This document shows, piece by piece, positions 1 through 10,117 of a stretch of DNA of 64,000 nt. The stretch is from Pelomonas parva (GTDB taxonomy: Bacteria; Pseudomonadota; Gammaproteobacteria; Burkholderiales; Burkholderiaceae_C), in NCBI RefSeq assembly GCF_043555835.1, contig NZ_JBIGHV010000009.1, positions 1 through 64,000 on the forward strand, given 5' to 3'. The position numbers were made by a program, and so were the translations under genes. Every line of letters starts with the position of its first letter. The first letter of the stretch is position 1. Under the pieces are notes generated by a model. That model was not told where the DNA came from. It ran no database searches and saw only the letters and a program-made list of their open reading frames with translations.

Positions 1-321
1 CCGCTTTCAACCCGTCGCTTTCGCAATCAGTTGTCAGCAGCAAAGAGGCGAGATTTTGATCTGCTTTCGCAGCATCGTCAAGTACTTTGTTGAATTCTTT
101 TCGAACCCCTCTCAGCACACGACGAACCCAAAGCCCGCCCCAAGCTTTTCAGCTCAGCCCCGCCAACTCCAATCACTCAACCCCTGCGGGTCGCGTTGTT
201 GTCATCAGCGAAGCCCACGACTGTAGCACAGGTTTTTCGCGCTTCGCAACCTCTTCCTTGATCGGTGTGTGAACTCCGCCTGATCGATGTCTTCGCACGC
301 GGGGCGGACGCCGCGCGCAGA
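1..321. other. Non-coding stretch downstream of ptsI
   Basis: No convincing gene is visible. Short open frames here lack recognisable protein sequence and ribosome binding sites. The first 250 bases look clearly richer in A and T than the genes that follow. The stretch may hold the ptsI transcript end and control sequences of a gene left of the window, but I see no terminator hairpin with a T-run. Confidence 0.5.
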
Positions 322-2100
<1,779 letters not shown>

Positions 2101-2216
2101 CAGCGCACTCCGCAGACCGAGGGATCAATGTAGCCGCTCGCGCGAGGCTCGCGCGTCATGGTTTTTTCATAGTGCGTTCATGGCTGCGTCAAACCGGCCG
2201 CTCAGCATTCGACCGC

Positions 2217-3020
2217 ATGAACCGCAGCCAAATCGTCACGCATGCGCCGTCGCATGCCCCCGTCTTGCCGCGCCCGGAGCGCGCCACGCCCGTCCGCCTG
2301 AGCGTCAGCTGGGCCAGCAGCGAGGCCGAAGTCCGCGAGGCCCAGGCACTGCGCTACCAGGTCTTCGCCGTCGAGATGGGCGCGCGCCTGGCACCCGGCA
2401 AGGGCAGGGCGGCCGACCTGGATATCGACCTCTTCGACGCCTATTGCGAGCATGTGCTGGTACGCGCCGGCGGCGATGACGGTGAGCTGGGCCCGGTCGT
2501 CGGCACGTATCGCGTGCTGACCCCGGCAGCCGCCAAGCGCGCTGGCGGCTTCTACAGCGACACCGAGTTCGACCTGACCCGGCTGCGCAGCATGCGCTCG
2601 CGGGTGGCGGAGATCGGCCGCTCCTGCGTGCACGCCGACCACCGCAGTGGCGGCGCCATCCTTGCACTGTGGGGCGCGATGGCCGAGTTCATGACGCGCA
2701 ACGGGCTGGACACCGTCATCGGCTGCGCCAGCGTCAGCATGCGGGACGGCGGGCACTTCGCGGCCAGCCTGTGGAAGCAGATCGCGGCGACACATCTCGC
2801 ACCTATCGACTGCCAGGTGCGCCCGAGGCTGCCGCTGCCCATCGCCCATCTGCGCCAGGACTTGCAGGTCGAGGCGCCGGCGCTGATCCGCGGCTATCTG
2901 CGCTGCGGCGCCAAGCTGATGGGCGAGCCGGCCTGGGACCCGGACTTCAACACTGCCGACCTGCCGCTGCTGGTGCGCATGGCGGACCTGCCGGCGCGCT
3001 TTCGCCGCGTCAGCTTTTGA
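2217..3020 (+). CDS. OlsB-like GNAT N-acyltransferase
   Basis: This 267-residue protein belongs to the acyltransferase family that includes the ornithine-acyl-ACP N-acyltransferase OlsB and N-acyl amino acid synthases. These enzymes move a fatty acyl chain from acyl-ACP to an amino group, as in ornithine-lipid synthesis. The family signature EIGRSCVHADHRSGGA lies in the middle, followed by the helix of the acyl-binding fold. The ATG at 2217 was chosen because the frame further upstream runs into the ptsI start and shows no family similarity. No olsA partner is adjacent, so the amino acid substrate cannot be stated. The gene lies opposite to and between ptsI and ptsH, an unusual place. Its coding style matches its neighbours. 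Confidence 0.8.
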   Translation: MNRSQIVTHAPSHAPVLPRPERATPVRLSVSWASSEAEVREAQALRYQVFAVEMGARLAPGKGRAADLDIDLFDAYCEHVLVRAGGDDGELGPVVGTYRVLTPAAAKRAGGFYSDTEFDLTRLRSMRSRVAEIGRSCVHADHRSGGAILALWGAMAEFMTRNGLDTVIGCASVSMRDGGHFAASLWKQIAATHLAPIDCQVRPRLPLPIAHLRQDLQVEAPALIRGYLRCGAKLMGEPAWDPDFNTADLPLLVRMADLPARFRRVSF

Positions 3021-3028
3021 GCCAGTTG

Positions 3029-3066
3029 GGGACAGAGCTACTCGCTTCGCTCGATCGGTCTGTCCC
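3029..3066. terminator. Hairpin between convergent genes
   Basis: An 8-base inverted repeat (GGGACAGA at 3029-3036, TCTGTCCC at 3059-3066) with a 22-base loop lies between the ends of the acyltransferase and ptsH. There is no T-run, so it may be only a weak transcript end or RNA-stabilising stem. Confidence 0.3.
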
Positions 3067-3074
3067 GCAAGGTC

Positions 3075-3344
3075 TTATTGACCTTCGCCGAACTTGTCGT
3101 TGACGAGGGCGGTGATCGCATCCTGGGCGGCCTGCTCGTCCTCGCCATCGGTTTCCAGCTCGACGGCGGCGCCCAGCCCGGCGGCGAGCATCATGACGCC
3201 CATGATGCTCTTGGCGTTCACACGACGGCCGTTGCGGCTCATGTGGACATCGCACTTGAAGCTGCCGGCCAGCTTGGTCAGCTTGGCGGAAGCACGCGCG
3301 TGGAGGCCCAGCTTGTTGCTGATGGTGAGGGTGGAGGTGATCAT
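3075..3344 (-). CDS. ptsH: Phosphocarrier protein HPr
   Basis: HPr accepts phosphate from enzyme I and hands it to EIIA proteins. The 89 residues are the normal size. The phosphorylation site is His15 in LGLHARAS, and the regulatory serine position is Ser46 in AKSIMGVMML. The start codon overlaps the stop of the upstream EIIA gene (ATGA at 3341-3344), which implies translational coupling. The ptsI gene is 975 bases further along the same strand, beyond a gene that points the other way. An intact Ser46 would let an HPr kinase regulate it if one exists elsewhere in the genome. Confidence 0.96.
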   Translation of the reverse strand: MITSTLTISNKLGLHARASAKLTKLAGSFKCDVHMSRNGRRVNAKSIMGVMMLAAGLGAAVELETDGEDEQAAQDAITALVNDKFGEGQ

Positions 3345-3739
3345 TCGTCCGTAGGCAAGGAGGGCGTGGCGACGACGCCGTCGACCGCGCCTTGCGCGGC
3401 GCGCCGGGCCAGTTCGGTCAAAGGCTTCTGGCTGGCATAGCAGAGCGTGCGCCACAACATGGGCACGCTGACGCCGCTGAGCACCTGCACCCCCTCCCCG
3501 GCCAGACGCTGAGCGCCGTTGCTGGGCGTGGCGCCGAAAACATCGGTCAACACCAGCCATTCGGGTTGGCTCGCCTCGGCCATCAAGGCGCGGGCAGCGG
3601 ACTCGACATCCTCGGCGCACTGGCCGGGATGCACGTCCAGCACCGTCAACGTCGGCGCGCAGTCGGGGAAGGTGTGCTCGGCCACCTGCCGCAGCGCAGA
3701 GGCGAGCGGCGCGTGGGCGATCACGAGCAGGTTGGGCAT
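3341..3739 (-). CDS. PTS EIIA component, mannose (ManX) family
   Basis: This 132-residue cytoplasmic protein has the fold of the mannose-family EIIA domain and would receive phosphate from HPr at His9 (VIAHAPLA). The segment VLTDVFGATPSN is the family's conserved central motif. It stands alone, without fused or adjacent EIIB, EIIC or EIID. Such single EIIA-Man proteins are known in betaproteobacteria and alphaproteobacteria as regulatory PTS parts rather than transporters. It is translationally coupled to ptsH by a four-base overlap. The protein regulated by its phosphorylation state cannot be read from the sequence. Confidence 0.9.
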   Translation of the reverse strand: MPNLLVIAHAPLASALRQVAEHTFPDCAPTLTVLDVHPGQCAEDVESAARALMAEASQPEWLVLTDVFGATPSNGAQRLAGEGVQVLSGVSVPMLWRTLCYASQKPLTELARRAAQGAVDGVVATPSLPTDE

Positions 3740-3748
3740 GGCGGGATG

Positions 3749-4240
3749 TTAGCGGGCGGGCTCGACGCGCAGCCCCTTGACGAAGCTGTCCCACGCGACT
3801 CCATCGTCCAGGCCCGTCCTCATCAGGGCTTGGTAGACCCGCCCGCCGTGTGAGAACACCGCCACGTGCGTCACGCCATCCTTGCCGGACAGCCAATGCT
3901 GGGCCGCGTCCGGCAACGGCGTCATGCCAGGCACCTGCAGCGTCGGGCCAGGCAGCAAGGGCAGCTTCAGTCTGGTGGCCAACGCCAGAGGCATGGCTCT
4001 CAAGGCTGCGCCCGCCTGCGTGGGGTCGGGCAGGTCAGCCCAGCTCAGCGCGAACTCCATGGTGCCGGCCTGGCAGTGCGCCAGCCCCATGCCGGCGCGC
4101 TGCTCGACATCGGGCTTGCAGGGGAACAGCGCGGCCGCGCCGGAGCCGACCGGCCGGACCTCGCGCCAGTTCAGCACCGGCTGGCAGGCCACCAGCAGGC
4201 TGAGCATTAGGGCAAATCCGGCGTTGGCGCGACGTGGCAT
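3749..4240 (-). CDS. Predicted lipoprotein, unrecognised family
   Basis: The 163-residue product begins with a short basic stretch, a hydrophobic core and a lipobox-like LVAC, so it is probably exported and lipid-anchored. I do not recognise the mature domain. It carries paired cysteines (FPCKPDVEQ and AHCQAG) that could form a disulfide. It ends nine bases before the EIIA gene on the same strand and may be co-transcribed with EIIA-HPr, though a functional link to the PTS is not evident. The ATG at 4240 was chosen because it gives a complete signal peptide. An upstream extension would overlap the divergent CoA-transferase start. Confidence 0.65.
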   Translation of the reverse strand: MPRRANAGFALMLSLLVACQPVLNWREVRPVGSGAAALFPCKPDVEQRAGMGLAHCQAGTMEFALSWADLPDPTQAGAALRAMPLALATRLKLPLLPGPTLQVPGMTPLPDAAQHWLSGKDGVTHVAVFSHGGRVYQALMRTGLDDGVAWDSFVKGLRVEPAR

Positions 4241-4278
4241 GGCCGAATTATCGGCAGCAGCCCCGTGACAATTCCGCG

Positions 4279-5517
4279 ATGCAGCAAAGCCCCCCACCCC
4301 AGGCCCTCGCGGGCGTGCGCGTGCTGGACCTGTCCCGCGTTCTCGCGGGCCCCTGGTGCACGCAGACACTGGCCGACCTGGGCGCCGATGTCATCAAGAT
4401 CGAGCGCCCCGGCAGCGGCGACGACACCCGCGCCTGGGGACCGCCCTATCTGAGGGGCGCCGACGGCCAGGACACCTCCGAAGCCGCCTATTTCCTCAGC
4501 GCCAACCGCAACAAGCGCTCGCTGGCTGTGGACCTGGCTACGCCCGAAGGCCAGGCCATCGTGCGCAAGCTCGCAGGCCAGGTCGACGTGCTGGTCGAGA
4601 ACTTCAAGGTCGGCGACCTGGCCAGGTATGGGCTGGATGCACAGAGCCTGCTGGCCGAGCACCCAGGCCTCGTCATCTGCTCCATCACCGGCTTCGGCCA
4701 GACGGGGCCCTACGCCCACCGCGCCGGCTACGACTACGCCGTGCAAGGCATGGGCGGGCTGATGAGCGTGACCGGCGAGCGCGACGACCTGCCGGGCGGC
4801 GGACCGCAGAAGGTAGGCGTGGCAGTGGCCGACCTGTTCACCGGCATGTACGCGACCGTCGCCATCCTGGCCGCGCTGCGCCACCGGGACGCGACGGGCC
4901 AGGGGCAGGTGATCGACATGGCGCTGTTCGACACCCAGCTCGCCATGCTGGCCAACCTGGGCAGCAACTACCTGTGCAGCGGCCAGGCGCCCGGCCGAAT
5001 GGGCAATGCACACCAGAACATCGTGCCCTACCAGGTCTTCGAGGCCAGCGACGGCCACCTCATCGTCGCAGTGGGCAACGACCGGCAGTTCGCCAAGCTC
5101 TGCGACATCGCCGGCCGGCCGGAATGGGCAGCGGATGCGCGCTTCGCCACCAATGCCCAGCGCGTGCGCCACCGGGCCCTGCTCGTGCCGCTGCTGGAGA
5201 CCGTCATGCGTGAGCGCACGCGCGCGGATTGGCTGGCTTCGCTGGAGACAGCCAAGGTGCCCTGCGGCTCGATCAACTCCATCGCCGAGGCGCTGGCGGA
5301 CCCGCAGGCGCAGGCGCGAGGCGCCGTCGTGGCCCTGGACCACGCGTTGACGCCAGACCTGCGCCTCGTCGCCAGCCCGATGAAGCTGTCGGCCACGCCG
5401 GTGCAGTACCGCCACGCGCCGCCGCTGCTGGGGCAGCACAGCCGCGAACTGTTGCTGGAAGCGGGCTGCAGCGCCGAAGACATCGACGCGTGGCTGGCTG
5501 CGGGCGTCATCGCTTGA
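4279..5517 (+). CDS. CaiB/BaiF family (class III) CoA-transferase
   Basis: Class III CoA-transferases move coenzyme A between carboxylic acids through an aspartyl-CoA intermediate. The 412-residue product has the family N-terminus (LAGVRVLDLSRVLAGPW), GADVIKIERP, and the NRNKRSLAVDL and VENFKVGDL segments. The expected catalytic aspartate region is around VDVLVENF to YDYAVQGMGG, and a second conserved stretch is DMALFDTQLA. Start 4279 gives the standard family N-terminus; an ATG 45 bases upstream is possible but adds non-family residues. No acyl-CoA pathway genes flank it, so the acyl substrate is unknown. It is transcribed divergently from the lipoprotein gene at 3749. Confidence 0.88.
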   Translation: MQQSPPPQALAGVRVLDLSRVLAGPWCTQTLADLGADVIKIERPGSGDDTRAWGPPYLRGADGQDTSEAAYFLSANRNKRSLAVDLATPEGQAIVRKLAGQVDVLVENFKVGDLARYGLDAQSLLAEHPGLVICSITGFGQTGPYAHRAGYDYAVQGMGGLMSVTGERDDLPGGGPQKVGVAVADLFTGMYATVAILAALRHRDATGQGQVIDMALFDTQLAMLANLGSNYLCSGQAPGRMGNAHQNIVPYQVFEASDGHLIVAVGNDRQFAKLCDIAGRPEWAADARFATNAQRVRHRALLVPLLETVMRERTRADWLASLETAKVPCGSINSIAEALADPQAQARGAVVALDHALTPDLRLVASPMKLSATPVQYRHAPPLLGQHSRELLLEAGCSAEDIDAWLAAGVIA

Positions 5518-5621
5518 CGGGCAAACCTGGAAAACCTCGTAGAAACCCGCAGCTGAAATCAGCTTCGGGCAACTCTGGATGCCTGGCGCTGCGGGCAAAC
5601 CCACCCCTGACCCAAGGGTTT

Positions 5622-5672
5622 CCCCCCAGGCGAGGGATGGAGCCGGTGACCTCCTGCACCCAGCATGCGTTT
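5622..5672 (-). pseudogene. Degenerate tRNA-Ala-like 3' fragment
   Basis: Read on the minus strand, this intergenic piece contains GCAGGAGGTCACCGG followed by TCCATCCC. It closely resembles the anticodon-arm end, variable loop and T-loop of a tRNA-Ala. The T-loop consensus TTCGATC is altered to CTCCATC, stem pairing is poor and no acceptor stem matches, so it is not a functional tRNA. It could be a remnant of an integration event at a tRNA or chance similarity. Confidence 0.3.
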
Positions 5673-5732
5673 TCGCACCGCGCCGGGCCCACAACCTAGA
5701 ACCATCCGCCGCGGCATCCGTCTTCCGGGGTC

Positions 5733-6881
5733 ATGTCCACACCGCCTTCCTCAGCGCCCGTCAGCGCCGCCAACGATGTCATGCCTGAGCCGACCCCGGT
5801 GCAGTGGGCGGACATCGTCCAGCAGTTGGGCGCCGAGATCGCCGAGCCGCTGAGCGCGGCGCTGGAACAGATCCAGAACCTGGCCAGCACCGGCCAGATC
5901 GACCGCCGCGGCCTGCGCCTGCTGCGTCGCAGCGTGGACGACGCCCGCACCGCCGGCATGCTGGGCCAGCAGCTCGCCCGCCTGGCCTCCGGTCGGCTTC
6001 AGCTGAACCGCGAGCGGCAGCACCTGACACAGATGCTGCGCAGCGTGCTGGCCCAGCGCAGCCGCGAAACCCAGGCGCGCGGCGTGCAGGTGCGCCAGTC
6101 GCTGCAGCCGGTCGAGATCTGGGCGGACGGCGCCCTGCTGTTCGCGCTGCTGAATGCGCTGATGGACTGGGCGCTGACTAACACGCATTCCTCCGTCGAC
6201 CTGCGCCTGGACCTGACGCCCTGGCCGGTGAAGGCGCGCCTGAGCTGCCGCTTCGCCCACCGCTCGCTGGAGCTGCTCGCCGATGACGCGCACCACCCTG
6301 CGGCGACGCCAGGGCTGGACTCGCTGGCCTGGCGGCTGCTGGAGCAGACCGCCATCACCTTGGGCGTGCTGCCGCTGCGCGAGCAGGAGGCCGGCATCAC
6401 GCTGCTGACGCTGGAGTTCAACCAGCTCGCGCCCGAGGAAGCGCCGCCGCCGGACAGCACCCACGCCAGGCTGGAGGCCGAGGCCGAGCGCATGGGTGGC
6501 AACTCGCGCCCGCTGGCCGGCTGCCAACTGCTCATCCTCACCGCCCACCGCGACATGCGCAACGAAGCCCAGGCTGCCGTGCGCCACATGGGCATGCTGG
6601 TCGACGTGGTGGGCAGCGTGGCCGAGGCCGAGCAGTTCTGCCGCGAGGGCTTGCCGCACGTGCTGCTGTTCGATGCGGCGCTGATGAACGAGCCGCTGCT
6701 GAACCTGATCGCTGGCATCAGCCGCGATGCGCCGGACTTCGCCTTCGTCGAGATGTTCGACGGCGAGCACCGCACGCAGTTGTCGACGGCCACCTCCGAC
6801 GGCATTGCCCGCATCTCGCGCCGCCACCTGACGGAGGCCCTGCCCTCGCTGCTGATGTTCGAGCTGTCGCGCAGGAATTGA
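5733..6881 (+). CDS. Degenerate histidine-kinase-like protein with receiver-like C-terminus
   Basis: The 382-residue product looks like a soluble two-component hybrid that has lost its catalytic features. Residues of about 20-110 resemble a dimerisation helix pair (AEIAEPLSAALEQIQNLAS) but no phospho-accepting histidine is present at the expected place. About 125-235 resemble an ATPase fold without clear N, G1 or G2 boxes. About 260-380 resemble a receiver domain (CQLLILTAHRDMRNEAQAAV) in which the phosphorylation aspartate site reads VLLFDAALM. It may act as a scaffold or phosphorelay modulator. It is followed 22 bases later by the thioredoxin-like gene. The function is unknown and the homology is inferred from pattern only. 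Confidence 0.6.
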   Translation: MSTPPSSAPVSAANDVMPEPTPVQWADIVQQLGAEIAEPLSAALEQIQNLASTGQIDRRGLRLLRRSVDDARTAGMLGQQLARLASGRLQLNRERQHLTQMLRSVLAQRSRETQARGVQVRQSLQPVEIWADGALLFALLNALMDWALTNTHSSVDLRLDLTPWPVKARLSCRFAHRSLELLADDAHHPAATPGLDSLAWRLLEQTAITLGVLPLREQEAGITLLTLEFNQLAPEEAPPPDSTHARLEAEAERMGGNSRPLAGCQLLILTAHRDMRNEAQAAVRHMGMLVDVVGSVAEAEQFCREGLPHVLLFDAALMNEPLLNLIAGISRDAPDFAFVEMFDGEHRTQLSTATSDGIARISRRHLTEALPSLLMFELSRRN

Positions 6882-6903
6882 CGGTCTTCCTAGAATGGCG
6901 GCC

Positions 6904-7395
6904 ATGCTGACCCGTCGCACCCTCGCCGCCTCCGCCGCTGCCCTCGGCATTGCCGCCCTCTCCGGCTGCGCCAAGGAGCCGGCGCCCGCCGTCGACTACG
7001 TGTTGCTCAATGGCCAGAAGGTCAGCTCCAAGCAGTGGGCCGGCAAGGTCATGCTGGTGAACTTCTGGGCCACCAGCTGCGCGACCTGCGTGAAGGAGAT
7101 GCCGCAGATCGCCGCCACGCACGAGAAGTTCAAGGCGCGCGGCTTCGACACGCTGGCCGTGGCCATGAGCTACGACCCGCCGGCCTTCGTCGCCCGCTTC
7201 GCCGAGTCGCGCCAGCTGCCCTTTGGCGTGGCCATCGACAACACCGGCGCCGTCGCCCAGGCCTTCGGCCCGGTGCAGATGACGCCGACGACCTTCCTCA
7301 TCAACAAGCGCGGCGAGATCGTCAAGCGCTACGTGGGCGAGCCGGACTTCGCCGCAGTGCACGGGCTCATCGAAAAGCTGCTGGCCGAAGGCTGA
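6904..7395 (+). CDS. TlpA-family thioredoxin-like lipoprotein
   Basis: This periplasmic or membrane-anchored thiol-disulfide oxidoreductase is about 163 residues. An arginine pair (LTRRTLAAS) is followed by a hydrophobic stretch and the lipobox LSGC (Cys22). The thioredoxin fold carries the redox motif WATSCATC (Cys59 and Cys62) and the conserved cis-proline region QMTPTTFLI. TlpA/ResA proteins keep apocytochrome or other exported thiols reduced; the partner is not shown here. Another ATG lies three codons upstream at 6895. The gene sits between the kinase-like gene and a DUF1460 lipoprotein on the same strand and may share their transcript. Confidence 0.88.
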   Translation: MLTRRTLAASAAALGIAALSGCAKEPAPAVDYVLLNGQKVSSKQWAGKVMLVNFWATSCATCVKEMPQIAATHEKFKARGFDTLAVAMSYDPPAFVARFAESRQLPFGVAIDNTGAVAQAFGPVQMTPTTFLINKRGEIVKRYVGEPDFAAVHGLIEKLLAEG

Positions 7396-7438
7396 CCCCC
7401 GGCAGACGGCGCAGCACCTCTGGGCCGACACTGCGGCG

Positions 7439-8428
7439 ATGCACAAGACCTTCGCCGCCCTGGTCCTCCCGCTGCTGCTGGCCGCCTGCGCCCACCCACC
7501 GCCCGCGCCGCCCAAGGTCGAACCCACCTCCGCGCAATTGGAAGCCGCCACCCGCGTCGGCATGGATGCTGTGCAGCTCGGCGCGCTGCTGAACAAGCCG
7601 TTGTTCCAGATGCAGCCGGCCGAGCTCGGCCGCTTCCTCGCCTGGCAGCAACTGAACCAGCCCGATCTGCGCCAACGCATCGCCACACTGGCGCGCAAGA
7701 ACATCGGCCAGCCCTACGAGCTGTACCTGCTGGGCGAGTTCCCCTACGAGACCTACGACCGCCAGCCGCTGTTCGACCTGACCCGGAGCGACTGCGTCGT
7801 CTTCGTCGAACACATCTACGCGATGGCGCTCAGTGCCTCGTGGGAGGAGTTCTTCTGGATGCTGCAGCGCCTGCGCTACCGCGAAGGCGTCATCGGCGTG
7901 GCCACGCGCAACCATTACACGGAGGCAGACTGGAACATGGCCAACCAGTGGCTGGTCCAGGACGTCACCGGCGCGCTCGGGGCACCGACACGCGCCTACC
8001 GCCAGCGCATCGACCGCAGCGCCTTCCTGCAAAAGCGGTTCAAGATCGCGCGCGACATCCCGGTGCAGCAGTTCGAAGATGTCTTCGTCGCCAAGCAGGA
8101 CGTGGCCGCCATCGAGGCACAGCTACTGGAGGGCGACTTCGTCAACGTGATCTCGGGGCGGGACGGTGGCTACTGGGCTTCGCACGTCGGTCTCATCGCC
8201 ATTGGCAGCGATGGCCAGCGCCACATCGTGCATTCGGCCGAGCCGCAGGTGCGCGAGGAGACGCTGCAGGGCTTCATCACCCGCCTGAACGAGCGAGACG
8301 CGCGCGAGGCCGGCCAGAACAAGCCTCAGCTGGCGGGCTTCAAGTTCCTGCGCCTGAACGACGCGCCACAGGTGCCGCCGATGGCACCGCAGCCGCGACC
8401 GGCACGGCCGGCCGCGTTGACGGGCTGA
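7439..8428 (+). CDS. DUF1460 amidase-like lipoprotein
   Basis: The 329-residue product starts with a signal peptide and a lipobox (LAAC, Cys17), followed by a proline-rich linker. The body matches the DUF1460 family, which has an NlpC/P60-like fold annotated as N-acetylmuramoyl-L-alanine amidase-like. The likely nucleophile is Cys119 in RSDCVVFVEH and the likely histidine is in YWASHVGLIA. These point to a thiol hydrolase acting on peptidoglycan or a related peptide at the outer membrane. A short proline-rich tail ends the protein. It converges on lipA with no gap. Substrate and activity are inferred from family only. Confidence 0.8.
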   Translation: MHKTFAALVLPLLLAACAHPPPAPPKVEPTSAQLEAATRVGMDAVQLGALLNKPLFQMQPAELGRFLAWQQLNQPDLRQRIATLARKNIGQPYELYLLGEFPYETYDRQPLFDLTRSDCVVFVEHIYAMALSASWEEFFWMLQRLRYREGVIGVATRNHYTEADWNMANQWLVQDVTGALGAPTRAYRQRIDRSAFLQKRFKIARDIPVQQFEDVFVAKQDVAAIEAQLLEGDFVNVISGRDGGYWASHVGLIAIGSDGQRHIVHSAEPQVREETLQGFITRLNERDAREAGQNKPQLAGFKFLRLNDAPQVPPMAPQPRPARPAALTG

Positions 8429-9400
8429 TCAGGCGGCCGTGGGGTTCAGTGCGGCGTGGGCCTGCTCGTCCGCGTGGTAACTGCTTCGCACCATCGCACC
8501 CACGGCCGCGTGCGTGAAGCCCAGCTCGTAGGCTTCCTTCTCGAACTGCTTGAACATATCCGGCGTCACGTAGCGGCGCACCGGCAGGTGGTGGCCCGAC
8601 GGCGCCAGGTACTGGCCGATGGTGATCATGTCGATGTTGTGCGCGCGCATGTCGCGCATGACCTGGCGGATCTCGTCGTCCGTCTCGCCCAGGCCGACCA
8701 TGATGCCGCTCTTGGTCGGCACGCCCGGCACTTCTTCCTTGAAGCGCCGCAGCAGGTCGAGGCTGAACTGGTAGTCCGAGCCCGGGCGCGCTTCCTTGTA
8801 CAGGCGCGGCGCGGTTTCCAGGTTGTGGTTCATCACGTCCGGCGGCGCGGCCTTCAGGATGTTCAGCGCGCGGTCGGCGCGGCCGCGGAAGTCGGGCACC
8901 AGCACCTCGATCTGCGTCGCCGGCGACAGCTCGCGCGTCTTGGTGATGCACTCGGCGAAATGACCGGCACCGCCGTCCTTCAGGTCGTCACGGTCCACGC
9001 TGGTGATGACGACGTACTTGAGCTTGAGCGCCGCGATCGTCTTGGCCAGGTTCAGAGGCTCGTCCACGTCCAGCGGGTCCGGCCGGCCGTGGCCCACGTC
9101 GCAGAACGGGCAGCGGCGCGTGCACTTGTCGCCCATGATCATGAAGGTGGCCGTGCCCTTGCCGAAGCACTCGCCGATGTTGGGGCACGAGGCTTCTTCG
9201 CAGACAGTGTGCAGCTTGTGCTCGCGCAGGATCTGCTTGATCTCGTAGAAGCGGGTCGACGGCGAGCCGGCCTTGACGCGGATCCAGTCCGGCTTCTTCA
9301 GCACCTCCGCCGGCACGATCTTGATCGGGATGCGCGAAGTCTTGGCCTCGGCCTTTTGCTTGATCGTCGGGTCGTAGGTGGTCGTGTCGGACATGGTCAT
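8429..9400 (-). CDS. lipA: Lipoyl synthase
   Basis: LipA is a radical-SAM enzyme that inserts two sulfur atoms into octanoyl groups on lipoyl domains of 2-oxoacid dehydrogenases and the glycine cleavage H protein. The auxiliary cluster cysteines are Cys67, Cys72 and Cys78 (CEEASCPNIGEC). The radical-SAM triad is Cys93, Cys97 and Cys100 (CTRRCPFC). The C-terminal RSSY motif that ligates the auxiliary cluster is present (VRSSYHADEQ). The length of 323 residues is normal. The start overlaps the lipB stop by ATGA at 9397-9400, so the two are translationally coupled. Confidence 0.97.
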   Translation of the reverse strand: MTMSDTTTYDPTIKQKAEAKTSRIPIKIVPAEVLKKPDWIRVKAGSPSTRFYEIKQILREHKLHTVCEEASCPNIGECFGKGTATFMIMGDKCTRRCPFCDVGHGRPDPLDVDEPLNLAKTIAALKLKYVVITSVDRDDLKDGGAGHFAECITKTRELSPATQIEVLVPDFRGRADRALNILKAAPPDVMNHNLETAPRLYKEARPGSDYQFSLDLLRRFKEEVPGVPTKSGIMVGLGETDDEIRQVMRDMRAHNIDMITIGQYLAPSGHHLPVRRYVTPDMFKQFEKEAYELGFTHAAVGAMVRSSYHADEQAHAALNPTAA

Positions 9401-10065
9401 GACGTGAACTGTGCCGAGAGCCGCTCGGCGAGCCGCCCGGCCGCGATCGGCCAGTCGGTGAAAACCCCGAGTTTATCGAGGGATGTGGTTGCCAGCCCTT
9501 CGTATCCGCACGGGTTGATGCGTTGGAAGGGTTCCAGATCCATCGCCACATTGAGCGCGAGACCGTGATACGTGCAGTGGCGGCTGACCTTGATGCCCAG
9601 GGCTGCCACTTTGGCCAGGCCCTTGAAGGCGTTTGCCGGATCGACCGGCCCGGCCAGCGCCGCGTGGCTGCCGGGGTCGGCCGGGCGCACGTAGATGCCC
9701 GGTGCGCTGGCCACCCGCAGGCCGGTCACGCCGTAGCTGTCCAGCGTCTGGATGATGGCCGTCTCCAGGCGGAAGACGTACTCCTTGACGAAGATGCCCT
9801 GGCGCCGCAGGTCGACGAGCGGGTAGGCCGTCACCTGGCCGGGGCCGTGGTACGTGACCTGACCGCCGCGCTCGGTCGGCACGACGGGAATGTCGCCAGG
9901 CAGCAGCAGGTGCTCCGGTTTGCCGGCGATGCCTTGCGTGAAGGTGGGCGGGTGCTCGCAGAGCCAGAGCTCGTCCGGCGTTTCTGCATCGCGCGCCGCC
10001 GTGAAGGCGCGCATGGCCTCCAGCGTGGGCAGGTAGTCGACCCGCCCGAGGGTCTTGACGATCAT
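9397..10065 (-). CDS. lipB: Octanoyl-ACP:protein octanoyltransferase
   Basis: LipB moves octanoate from acyl carrier protein to lipoyl domains, giving the substrate of LipA. Family motifs include the active-site region RGGQVTYHGPGQ, the catalytic lysine in GIKVSRHCTYHG and the catalytic cysteine in NPCGYEG. The 222-residue start at 10065 (MIVKTLGRVDY) fits family length; an upstream in-frame start would add 18 residues and reach the divergent Sel1 gene. In many proteobacteria ybeD lies immediately upstream of lipB. Here a Sel1-repeat gene on the other strand separates them. Confidence 0.96.
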   Translation of the reverse strand: MIVKTLGRVDYLPTLEAMRAFTAARDAETPDELWLCEHPPTFTQGIAGKPEHLLLPGDIPVVPTERGGQVTYHGPGQVTAYPLVDLRRQGIFVKEYVFRLETAIIQTLDSYGVTGLRVASAPGIYVRPADPGSHAALAGPVDPANAFKGLAKVAALGIKVSRHCTYHGLALNVAMDLEPFQRINPCGYEGLATTSLDKLGVFTDWPIAAGRLAERLSAQFTS

Positions 10066-10117
10066 GCGGGCATCATAGGCAGGCGCTGTAAGCCCTCGCC
10101 ATCTCAAGCCGACTGCC

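Noticed and set aside
87..272. A 61-codon open frame near the left edge
   Set aside because: No ribosome site and a composition (Ser/Pro/Thr/Gln rich) unlike neighbouring proteins; more likely intergenic.
4207..5694. A 495-codon minus-strand frame
   Set aside because: It is antisense to the CoA-transferase and shows no family features.
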